Shown here piece after piece: positions 30,701 through 38,636 of a DNA stretch of 64,000 nucleotides. The stretch spans positions 124,001 to 188,000 of the forward strand of contig JAETNO010000004.1 in assembly GCA_021768245.1 (NCBI GenBank). Direction: 5' to 3'. Under the pieces are notes generated by a model. It was given only the letters and a program-made list of their open reading frames with translations, did not search any database and was not told where the DNA came from. A program made the translations under genes and the position numbers. Each line of letters starts with the position of its first letter. Within the stretch, counting starts at the first letter, position 1. The stretch is from Bacteroidaceae bacterium. Its GTDB lineage: Bacteria > Bacteroidota > Bacteroidia > Bacteroidales > Muribaculaceae.

Positions 30701-30948
30701 ACGAGTACGGCACCCTTCTCAGCCTTGATGACATAGTTACCGTCAATGTCTGTCGAGGTACCCTGGTTGGTCCCCTTGATCTGGATGCTTACACCAATCA
30801 GGGGCTCGCCATCAGAGGCCTGGGTGACCGTTCCTGAAACAGTCATGGGAGCAGCCGAAGCGGCTATGCCGGCAAAGAGGCATATCGCCAGGAGGGCTGT
30901 CCGGAGCAGATGCAGCGATGCGCATCGTCCCAATAGATTTTTTCCCAT
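27709..30948 (-). CDS. susC: SusC-family TonB-dependent outer-membrane transporter
   Basis: 1079 residues. After the signal peptide (to about 33) comes a carboxypeptidase-regulatory-like domain (VSGTVTQASDGEPLIGVSI), the TonB-box region (DEVVVVGYGVQKK), the plug (about 120-235, with SPLYLIDGIGG and VLKDAASAAIYGAQAANGV) and a 22-strand barrel ending in aromatic phenylalanine (IGVNLTF). It imports oligosaccharides across the outer membrane with TonB energy, paired with SusD. It is the first gene of the minus-strand glycan operon. The promoter at 31195 implies a leader of about 240 bases. Confidence 0.96.
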   Translation of the reverse strand: MGKNLLGRCASLHLLRTALLAICLFAGIAASAAPMTVSGTVTQASDGEPLIGVSIQIKGTNQGTSTDIDGNYVIKAEKGAVLVFSYVGFTPREITVDSERIDVALIEDSEVLDEVVVVGYGVQKKKLVTGATAQIKGDEILKMNTTSPLQAMQGQLPGVSIASESGQPGSGMKVTIRGLGTIGNASPLYLIDGIGGDISTLNPADIESIDVLKDAASAAIYGAQAANGVVLITTKQGKEGKAKVTFDGYFGWQSAPRKPKLLNAEQFMTIMDEQQVNSGLAPYDWASMNSIWRTNEEGERLGTYDTDWLDTMFHDNAKTQSYTIGVTGGSKTSTYALSLGYINQEGIVGGPEVSNYSRYNFRINSDHKLFDGIVTIGEQASFIYTKNTGIPVGNIWNSKLRGAFGTSPLTQVYANGTPTYTIDGKEEVINKGLYYDASNSDWNSTDGNPYGNMMTYTNNVNKNAVFNGNVYAQIEPIKNLRIRTVFGAVYGSSDYRSFTPLAHFSTLDATPETRVSQNANHSLGLTWTNTATYDWNIKEHHFNALIGMESYRYSGSYLGGGQGMLKEGFDDWAHAWINNGTGSTLGQNGVSVAGNPHDDARSVSYFGRLGWDWQDKYMVNVTVRRDGSSRFAKGHRFGTFPSVSAGWNISNEKFMEPARGWLDFLKIRASWGRVGNQNVDNYQYLAPIKNANTHYYFGQFMGPNGQLTNFAPILSGNWGAYPSRLGNLDLTWETSEQTNFGFDARLFNSRLAVNFDYYIKKNKDWLVKAPILATAGTDAPFINGGSVKNTGVELSLTWNDVIGKDFSYSIGINGAYNHNEVGSIPNQDGIIHGWDKNGNADEIYTNSGEFYRAENGKPIGYFWGYKTAGIFQNQQQINDWVAAGNGVLQANVQPGDVIFIDVNHDGVLDENDKVNLGNGMPKFTYGFNINLYYKNFDFGVVATGAAGFQIAQSYRDWDNTKANYTSSILDRWTGEGTSNRIPRVTNQNINYQFSDLFIQNGDYLRISNVTLGYNFAPLMKQKWCSQARLYVQAQNLFTFTDYDGMDPEIGYGNQSWVSGVDLGYYPRPRTWLIGVNLTF

Positions 30949-31194
30949 TGATAGATTGATTTAGTTTTTAACAGGTTAATTATTTAAGATTATTCGTAGA
31001 TTCAAGAAACTATGCGGTCTTTATCCGCAATTTTGTTTTAAGGCAGCTTCGGGTCGGTTTTATGCAGCTTTCGGTGGCGGTTAGGAAGCAGAGCGTGGTC
31101 TGAGAAGTTATTTCTTAGGTTTAAGGCAGCGCGTTGACTCTGTTTGTCAGTGGTTGATTGACCCGTTTTTGTTTTTTAGCTAAATAATAGTGAG

Positions 31195-31224
31195 CAAATG
31201 TAAAGAAAGCTTTATTTGTGACAA
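31195..31224 (-). promoter_or_regulatory. Promoter of the susC operon
   Basis: On the minus strand TTG (31224-31222), 19 bases, TACATTTG (31202-31195). Full consensus match. The start of transcription would be near 31188, leaving about 240 untranslated bases before susC, in which I see no ORF. The shared 488-base region between susC and the sensor gene must also contain the regulator's binding site, but I cannot identify a direct repeat with confidence. Confidence 0.75.
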
Positions 31225-31385
31225 ATTTTTTCGCGTGCTTTTATATGTTTAAAATTTTACATAGGGGGGGTAATTTGTTATATTAAGAAGTCTTAAATGT
31301 TTCATATATCACGCATAATACACATTAAAACAGAGATTTAATCATATAGACCAAATGTTAAACAAGCAGAAATGCGCCTCAAAAG

Positions 31386-31416
31386 TTGCTTTTCACACGA
31401 ACTTTCGCTTACTTTG
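31386..31416 (+). promoter_or_regulatory. Promoter of the hybrid sensor gene
   Basis: TTG at 31386, 20 bases, then TTACTTTG at 31409-31416 (one departure from TAnnTTTG). Transcription would begin about 14 bases before the first ATG at 31437. Confidence 0.6.
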
Positions 31417-31436
31417 CATCTACCTTACAACCTTAA

Positions 31437-34400
31437 ATGTTAACTACCATGCGGCTCTCAACCCTGCTGACCATCATCATATGTTTCATAAGCGTCCATG
31501 CCGAGGAAATGCACTTGAAACATCTTGACACCAACAACGGACTGCCTAACAATAAAATAAACACTCTTCACCGTGACTCCGACGGATTCCTTTGGATAGG
31601 CACTTCATCAGGGCTTTGCCGCTACGACGGATACACCTTCAAGACCTACCATCCTTCCGATTCAGCAGGCACCGCCATCCACGACAGCTATGTCGAAAGC
31701 ATAGAGGAAGATTCCTCAGGGCGGCTGTGGATTCTGCTCGGTACAAAATATATGGTCTATGACCCCGTCACCGACCGTCTAAACTCGGATATCCGTCCAT
31801 TTCTCACCACTGCAGGAATAAATGAAGAGCCAAGCCTTATCCACATCACCCCCGACAAGAACATGTGGGTCCACCTCGCCGGTTCGGGACTGTTCAGAAT
31901 CTCTCCCGACGGGAAAAGGGCAGACAAGGTCAACGACCCCGAGTTCGCCAAAGCGAAGGTTACCGATATAATCTCATCACCAAAAACTCTCATCACCATT
32001 GACGACCGTGGCACCCTGCGGATTATCGACAGGGAATCGCTGAAAACAGTCCGTCGCGACACGAGCATAGCAGGCTCACTCCCCGGAAGCAACACCTATA
32101 TATTCACAGTAGTCTATGACCGCGAGGGACTTGTATGGATTTTCAACAACGAGGACCTCTGGCTCTATGACATAGCGGCAGGAAGATGGCTCAACGACCG
32201 CCTTCCCGACAACGGGAAGCGCCAGCTTGTCAAAATCCTGATTCAGGACCACTCGGGAGACCTTTGGCTCGGACGCGACCACAAGGGGCTGGAAAGTATC
32301 GAAAAACATGGTGAAATAAGCTTCAGGCGCCTCCCGGTAGAGACCGATTCACATGTGACCAATACAGTCACAGCCCTCTATGAGGACGAAGGAGGCACCC
32401 TCTGGATAGGGACATACAAGAAAGGAGTGTTCTACCACAACAAGAGTGCCAACAAATTCACACTCGTTCCCTTCCCTGATGTCAACTGCATACTCCCTTC
32501 TGCCAACGACACTCATGTATGGATTGGTACCGACGCCGACGGCCTTATAAAATGGAATCCCAAGGACGGCAGTTCCCGCCTCTTCCCCAACCCTACCGAC
32601 GGAGACAATTCTCCCGCCATAACCTCCATGCTCGAACTCACCGACGGCTCACTGCTCATCGGTTCATTCTCAAGAGGGCTGCGGCAGTTCAAGGATGGGA
32701 AATTCAGCATGCTACAGACAGGCAGCAGGCTCGACAATTTCTATTCATGGGCCCTCTCCGATGCGGGCGATGGCAGGATATGGGTAGGGACACTCGGTGC
32801 AGGACTCATGTTGCTGAATCCGGCCACTCTACAGACCATAGTCTATGACAGCTCCAATTCGGGACTGCGCTCCGACTTCATCAATGCCATAGCCCATGGA
32901 AGCAACGGCACCCTCTATCTCGCCACATCACGCGGAGTCGCGACCTTCAATCCGTTCACCGAGAAGTTCTCATCCATCCCGGGGATTGACGAAGCTAAAA
33001 TCAACGACCTTTATATGGACTCACGCAGCCTGCTATGGATTGCATCCACATCGGGCCTGAAACTCTACGACACCCGCAGGTCAAAACTCTACGACGTCCA
33101 TACGGCACAGTCACCCAACGGCTCGTCGGGATTCATTCTCGGACTGCAGGAGGACAGCCGTGGCGACATGTGGGTGACCGAGGGGAGCAGAATCATCTGT
33201 TTCTCAGCTAAGTTCGACGACAAGACGGGCGACCTATCCTACAGCTCGCGCACCTACGATTCAAGCGACGGGCTACAGGACTGCGACTTCAACCAACGCT
33301 CCTTCGCCCTTCTCCCATCAGGCGAGATGCTCGTCGGAGGGCTCTATGGAATCAACACCTTCTCCCCCGACCGCATAGTCCACAACCGGTCTCTCCCACG
33401 GGTGATATTCTCGGATATCACAGTCGGCCCCCACACCATCGGCGTCGGCGACAAGATTGATGGGAAAGTGCTCCTCTCAGCCTCCCCCAACCATGGAGGG
33501 CAACTCGAGCTATGGCCATCAAACACATCGTTCACCGTAAGCCTCGCCACCGACAATTATGTCCACCCCGAAAAGACCACCTATTATTATAAGCTCGATG
33601 GATTCGACAGCGACTGGATGATGGCCCCGCCGACCACCAACCGCTTGAACTACACCAACCTGCCACCCGGAAAATACCGACTGCTTGTGAAGGCCGTAAA
33701 CAGCGACGGCTACGAAAGCGTGGAGCCGGCAACAATGGCGATAGTCATGCATCCCCCCTTCTGGGCATCGGCTTGGGCCAAAGCTATATACTCGCTACTG
33801 ATTATTCTCGCCATCTATGCGACCTACAGGATAATACGCCAACGCGAACGCCGGCGATTCAACCTTAAACGCAAGCAGGACGCGCTTATCAAGCAGGAGG
33901 AAATCAACCAATTGAAATTCAAATTCTACACCAATGTAAGTCATGAGCTGCGCACTCCCCTGACGCTGATTGTCGCTCCGCTTGAAAACATGATAAAGGA
34001 AACCACCGACGAGCACCAGCTTAGCCGGCTGAACATAATGCGCAAGAACGCCCTGCGACTGCTGATGCTTGTCAACCAGCTCCTTGATTTCCGCAAGAAT
34101 GAAGTGACAGGACTCACGCTCCATCTTTCCGAAGGAGAAATGGTGAGCTTTGTCAGGAACACATGTCAATCCTTCGCCAACCTGTCAGAGCGCAAGAACA
34201 TCAGCCTGAATTTCGACACGTCAATCCCGGAACTGAACTGTAAGTTTGACGACGACAAACTTTCAAAAACAATCAATAACCTTCTCGCCAACGCTTTTAA
34301 ATTCACGCCCGAAGGGGGCAGCGTCACGGTCGGCATCCGCTCAAGCCGGTCGAAAGTGACGATATCAATCGCCGACACCGGAATAGGAATCAGCGACGCC

Positions 34401-35498
34401 GACAAAGCCCACATATTCGAACGCTTCTACCAGGCGGAAGGCTCTCCCAAAGACAGCTCAATGACCGGCAACGGCATAGGGCTCAGTATGGCCTATGAGT
34501 ACATCCGTCTGCATAACGGCACGATAAGCGTTGCCGACAATCCCGGAGGAGGCACCGTGTTTATCATCGAACTTCCACTTGTCACATCAACCGTCCCTGT
34601 AAATCCAACCGCAGCCAATACAATCGCAACGACAATCACGGCCAAACAGGAAGAACCACACCCGCTATCCGACAGCACAAAAACAAATCCGGCAAACCGC
34701 CAACTTCCTACGAATCAAGACCATTCAGACAAACCGACAGCACTCGTGGTCGACGACAGCGACGACATGCTCGAATTTCTCCGCGACGGGCTCCGTCATG
34801 ACTTCCATGTAATCACCGCAGGGTCAGGAGCGGAAGCCATAAGACTACTCGATTCAATCCGTCCGGCCATAGTGCTGACCGACCTGATGATGCCCGGAAT
34901 AGACGGAATCGAGCTGTGCCGTCGCATTAAAGCCACTGCCGCCCACTCATCGACACCGGTAATAATCCTGACAGCGAAACACGATATAAACGCCAAGCTC
35001 GAAGGCTTCACAATCGGGGCCGACGACTATATAACCAAACCTTTCAACGTAGAGCTTCTTCTTCTAAAAATGAAGAAACTCGTCAGCCTGACGCGCAAAA
35101 ACGGGACATCGCTAATCAATCCCGACCCCGGAAGCATCAAGATAACCCCGCTTGACGAAAAAATTGTGGAAAAAGCAGTGAAATATGTTGTCACCAACAT
35201 AAAACGTCCGGAACTGTCAGTCGAGGAGCTGAGCAGCCATCTCGGCATGAGCCGTGTCCACCTCTACAAGAAGCTAAAGGCAACCACGGGGAAAACCCCT
35301 GTTGAATTCATAAGGCTTATCCGCCTGAAACGGGGAGCGCAGATGCTCCGCGAGAGCCAGCTCAATGTCTCCGAAATCGCCTTCCAGCTCGGCTTCAACA
35401 ACCCCAAATATTTCAGTAAATATTTCAAGGAAGAATTCGGCGCCCTCCCGTCCGTCTATCAGGACAAAGAGGCGAAGGCAACAAATTATCCCGTATAA
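31437..35498 (+). CDS. Hybrid two-component system regulator (HTCS) of the glycan locus
   Basis: 1353 residues; an alternative ATG at 31449 begins the signal peptide MRLSTLLTIII more neatly. Order: periplasmic two-bladed Reg_prop propeller repeats (about 25-680; LWIGT-type motifs recur), Y_Y_Y domain (about 690-780), membrane helix (around 785-803), HisKA with His836 in NVSHELRTPL, HATPase, receiver with Asp1149 in LTDLMMPG, and a C-terminal AraC helix-turn-helix. All phosphorelay residues are intact. HTCS proteins bind an oligosaccharide in the periplasm and switch on their own locus. Divergent from susC and followed by GH31, so it probably controls both arms. Confidence 0.95.
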   Translation: MLTTMRLSTLLTIIICFISVHAEEMHLKHLDTNNGLPNNKINTLHRDSDGFLWIGTSSGLCRYDGYTFKTYHPSDSAGTAIHDSYVESIEEDSSGRLWILLGTKYMVYDPVTDRLNSDIRPFLTTAGINEEPSLIHITPDKNMWVHLAGSGLFRISPDGKRADKVNDPEFAKAKVTDIISSPKTLITIDDRGTLRIIDRESLKTVRRDTSIAGSLPGSNTYIFTVVYDREGLVWIFNNEDLWLYDIAAGRWLNDRLPDNGKRQLVKILIQDHSGDLWLGRDHKGLESIEKHGEISFRRLPVETDSHVTNTVTALYEDEGGTLWIGTYKKGVFYHNKSANKFTLVPFPDVNCILPSANDTHVWIGTDADGLIKWNPKDGSSRLFPNPTDGDNSPAITSMLELTDGSLLIGSFSRGLRQFKDGKFSMLQTGSRLDNFYSWALSDAGDGRIWVGTLGAGLMLLNPATLQTIVYDSSNSGLRSDFINAIAHGSNGTLYLATSRGVATFNPFTEKFSSIPGIDEAKINDLYMDSRSLLWIASTSGLKLYDTRRSKLYDVHTAQSPNGSSGFILGLQEDSRGDMWVTEGSRIICFSAKFDDKTGDLSYSSRTYDSSDGLQDCDFNQRSFALLPSGEMLVGGLYGINTFSPDRIVHNRSLPRVIFSDITVGPHTIGVGDKIDGKVLLSASPNHGGQLELWPSNTSFTVSLATDNYVHPEKTTYYYKLDGFDSDWMMAPPTTNRLNYTNLPPGKYRLLVKAVNSDGYESVEPATMAIVMHPPFWASAWAKAIYSLLIILAIYATYRIIRQRERRRFNLKRKQDALIKQEEINQLKFKFYTNVSHELRTPLTLIVAPLENMIKETTDEHQLSRLNIMRKNALRLLMLVNQLLDFRKNEVTGLTLHLSEGEMVSFVRNTCQSFANLSERKNISLNFDTSIPELNCKFDDDKLSKTINNLLANAFKFTPEGGSVTVGIRSSRSKVTISIADTGIGISDADKAHIFERFYQAEGSPKDSSMTGNGIGLSMAYEYIRLHNGTISVADNPGGGTVFIIELPLVTSTVPVNPTAANTIATTITAKQEEPHPLSDSTKTNPANRQLPTNQDHSDKPTALVVDDSDDMLEFLRDGLRHDFHVITAGSGAEAIRLLDSIRPAIVLTDLMMPGIDGIELCRRIKATAAHSSTPVIILTAKHDINAKLEGFTIGADDYITKPFNVELLLLKMKKLVSLTRKNGTSLINPDPGSIKITPLDEKIVEKAVKYVVTNIKRPELSVEELSSHLGMSRVHLYKKLKATTGKTPVEFIRLIRLKRGAQMLRESQLNVSEIAFQLGFNNPKYFSKYFKEEFGALPSVYQDKEAKATNYPV

Positions 35499-35578
35499 GT
35501 TAACATTTCAGCACCATTATTAATCATTTTAAACCGTCTGTCTCAACATCGGCTATTACTTATCTCCCAACTATTTAC

Positions 35579-35586
35579 TACTTTTG
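35579..35586 (+). promoter_or_regulatory. -7 element for GH31-GH2-GH3
   Basis: TACTTTTG fits TAnnTTTG. It lies about 140 bases before the GH31 ATG at 35727. The -33 region lacks a clear TTG, which would fit an activator-dependent promoter; that is inference. Confidence 0.5.
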
Positions 35587-35726
35587 TAAAGTAGAAATCG
35601 GAGACCCCTCCGACATCCATGTCAACACATCGACATTCCTTATGCGTGTCGCAGTTCTTCCATCAACTGCTTTTATTCATCAATTTTCGGAAAATTACTT
35701 TAAATATAATACTAAACCCTGTCTTT

Positions 35727-38606
35727 ATGAAATTTAGAACCCTTTCAGTCTCTCTGCTTGCAGGCCTGCTTGCTGTGGCATGCGCCTCCGGCAAATATGA
35801 GAAATCTGACCGCGGTGTGACTGTCAACGTCGCTTCCACGGGTGAAAATTCCGTCAAGAAAGTACGCCTGCAAGTCTTGGGCGACAAGATAATCCGAGTT
35901 TCGGCCACCCCCGACAAAAAATTTGCCGAAGACGCGAGCCTCATAACAGTTCCGCAGGAAAACAAGACTGAATATTCAGTCACCGAAACGGATTCGACCG
36001 TATCGGTAGTGACAGCGGAAGTGACTGCTACAGTCTCGCTATCGACCGGAGATGTCAAATTCTATGACAAGAACGGCAAACTCATAGTAGCTGAAGCCGA
36101 CGGTGGCCGTGAGTTCTCACCGATAGAAGTTGAAGGTACCAAGGGCTACACAGTCCGCCAGCGTTTCGAATCGCTCGACGACGAGGAAGGCATCTATGGT
36201 CTCGGTCAGCACCAAAGCGACGAATTCAACTATAAGGGAATGAACGAGGAACTGTTCCAGTACAACACCAAGGTATCTGTGCCTTTCGTCGTATCGACTG
36301 ATAACTACGGCATCCTCTGGGACAGCTACTCACTCTGCCGCTTCGGAAATCCCGAACCATACAAACAGCTTGGCCAGGTGTTCAAGCTTTATGACAAGGA
36401 CGGCAAGGAAGGCGCCCTCACAGGCACCTATGTCCCGGCAAAGCCTGAAGAACCTACACTCGTTCAGCGCGAGGATTCCATCTATTTCGAACACCTCATC
36501 CGCAAGGAACTCAAACACGTTGTGAATCTCCCACAGGATTTCAACTATAATGGCTCACACGTGACCTACGAAGGAGAAATAGAGCCGGAAGAAAGCGGTG
36601 AATTCAAATTCATACTCTACTATTCCGGATATATGTCTGTCTGCATCGACGGCAAAGAGGTTGTGCCCGAACGCTGGCGCACGGCATGGAACCCCAACTC
36701 CTACAAATTCTCCGTTGACCTTGAAAAAGGCAAGCGTGTGCCCCTTAAAATCGAATGGCAGCCCAACGGCGTAGTAGCATACTGTGGTCTGCGCGTTTAC
36801 TCTCCGGTCGACGACAAAGAGCAGATGCAGATGAGCTGGTGGGGCGAAATGCAGGATCAGATTGACTACTATTTCATCTATGGTGAGGACATGGACGATG
36901 TGATCAGCGGCTACCGCACACTGACCGGCAAGGCTCCCATCATGGCAAAATGGGTGATGGGATATTGGCAGAGCCGTGAGAAGTACAACACCCAGGACGA
37001 AGTCCTCTCCACACTCGCAGAATTCCGCAAACGCAACATACCTATCGACAACATCGTTATCGACTGGCTCCACTGGAAACAGGATTCATGGGGCAGCCAC
37101 GAATTCGACCCCGAACGCTTCCCCGACCCCAAGGGCATGGTAGACTCCATCCACGACATGAACGGTCGCGTCATGATTTCCGTATGGCCGAAATTCTACG
37201 TCACCACCGAACATTATAAGGAATTCGACAAAAACGGCTGGATGTACAAACTCCCCGTCACCGACAGCATCCGCGACTGGGTAGGCCCGGGCTATCTCGG
37301 CTCCTTCTACGACGCCTACAGTGCAGACGCACGCAAACTCTTCTGGAAGCAGATGCAGGACCACTATGTGCCCCTTGGCATCGATGCCTGGTGGATGGAC
37401 GCCTCCGAACCCAACATACGTGACTGCACAGACCTTCAATACCGCAAGGACCTTATCACCCCGACCGCCCTCGGTCCCTCTACAAAATATTTCAACGCCT
37501 ATGGCCTCATGAACGCCGAAGCTATCTACGACGGACAGCGTGGCATGGACAATGACCGCCGTGTATTCCTGCTCACGCGCTCCGGATTCGCCGGTCAGCA
37601 GCGATATTCGACCGCCACATGGAGCGGTGATATCGCCACTCGCTGGGAGGACATGAAAGCGCAGATTTCGGCAGGCCTCAATTTCGCGGCCTCAGGCATA
37701 CCCTGGTGGAGTATGGACATCGGCGGATTCTGCGTAGAGGACCGCTATGTGGCAGCCGCCGCTGAATTTGCCAAGACAGGCAAAGAGAATCCCGACATGA
37801 AGGAATGGCGCGAGCTCAACACCCGCTGGTATCAGTTCGGAGCTTTCGCCCCGATGTTCCGCGCCCATGGCCAGTGGCCCTACCGCGAAATCTTCAATAT
37901 CGCTCCCGAAGGACATCCCGCATATAAATCAGTGGTCTACTACACCAATCTGCGCTATGACATGATGCCCTACCTCTACTCTCTCGCAGGTATGACCCAC
38001 TTCAATGACTACACCATCATGCGCCCCATGGTGATGGACTTCACCGCCGACAAGGCCACCCGCAACATAGGCGACCAATATATGTTCGGCCCCGCCTTCC
38101 TCGTAGCGCCCGTATATACCTATGGAGCCACCTCACGCGATGTATATTTCCCCGCAGGCTCGGTATGGTATGACTTCTATACCGGAGCTGTGACCGACGG
38201 TGGACAGACCAAGAAAGTAGCCGCACCCTACGAACGCATACCTCTCTACGTGCGCTCAGGTTCAATCGTACCCTTCGGCCCTGCGATGCAGTGGAGCGAC
38301 GAGAAGCCCGCTGAGGAAATCAACCTCTATGTCTATGCCGGCGAAGACGGCGATTTCACTCTCTATGAAGACGAGAACACCAATTATAACTACGAGAAAG
38401 GACAGTTCGCCATGATACCGTTCCATTGGAACGACAAGACCCAGACCCTTGCCATCGGCGAGCGTACGGGCCAATATCCCGGCATGATCCGCAACCGTAA
38501 GTTCAATATCATCAAAGTATCCAAGGACCACCCCGTAGGCTATGCACGCGACAACAAGGGCGTAACCGTGGCCTACAACGGAGAAGCCAAGTCCATAAAA
38601 CTTTGA
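35727..38606 (+). CDS. GH31 alpha-xylosidase with PA14 insert, lipoprotein
   Basis: 959 residues from ATG 35727; the open frame extends upstream but MKFRTLSVSLLAG starts a proper lipoprotein signal (lipobox VAC, then ASGKYEK without an acidic surface signal, so likely periplasmic face). Nucleophile Asp558 in WWMDASEPN and acid/base Asp635 in WSGDIATRW. A PA14-like domain is inserted at about 255-365 (YEGEIEPEESGEFKFILYYS), the layout of the characterised xyloglucan alpha-xylosidase of Cellvibrio. It would remove alpha-1,6-xylose from the non-reducing end of xyloglucan oligosaccharides. First gene of GH31-GH2-GH3 (30- and 41-base gaps). Confidence 0.92.
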   Translation: MKFRTLSVSLLAGLLAVACASGKYEKSDRGVTVNVASTGENSVKKVRLQVLGDKIIRVSATPDKKFAEDASLITVPQENKTEYSVTETDSTVSVVTAEVTATVSLSTGDVKFYDKNGKLIVAEADGGREFSPIEVEGTKGYTVRQRFESLDDEEGIYGLGQHQSDEFNYKGMNEELFQYNTKVSVPFVVSTDNYGILWDSYSLCRFGNPEPYKQLGQVFKLYDKDGKEGALTGTYVPAKPEEPTLVQREDSIYFEHLIRKELKHVVNLPQDFNYNGSHVTYEGEIEPEESGEFKFILYYSGYMSVCIDGKEVVPERWRTAWNPNSYKFSVDLEKGKRVPLKIEWQPNGVVAYCGLRVYSPVDDKEQMQMSWWGEMQDQIDYYFIYGEDMDDVISGYRTLTGKAPIMAKWVMGYWQSREKYNTQDEVLSTLAEFRKRNIPIDNIVIDWLHWKQDSWGSHEFDPERFPDPKGMVDSIHDMNGRVMISVWPKFYVTTEHYKEFDKNGWMYKLPVTDSIRDWVGPGYLGSFYDAYSADARKLFWKQMQDHYVPLGIDAWWMDASEPNIRDCTDLQYRKDLITPTALGPSTKYFNAYGLMNAEAIYDGQRGMDNDRRVFLLTRSGFAGQQRYSTATWSGDIATRWEDMKAQISAGLNFAASGIPWWSMDIGGFCVEDRYVAAAAEFAKTGKENPDMKEWRELNTRWYQFGAFAPMFRAHGQWPYREIFNIAPEGHPAYKSVVYYTNLRYDMMPYLYSLAGMTHFNDYTIMRPMVMDFTADKATRNIGDQYMFGPAFLVAPVYTYGATSRDVYFPAGSVWYDFYTGAVTDGGQTKKVAAPYERIPLYVRSGSIVPFGPAMQWSDEKPAEEINLYVYAGEDGDFTLYEDENTNYNYEKGQFAMIPFHWNDKTQTLAIGERTGQYPGMIRNRKFNIIKVSKDHPVGYARDNKGVTVAYNGEAKSIKL

Positions 38607-38636
38607 TGAGACCAAAATATAAGAACACAATAGGTC

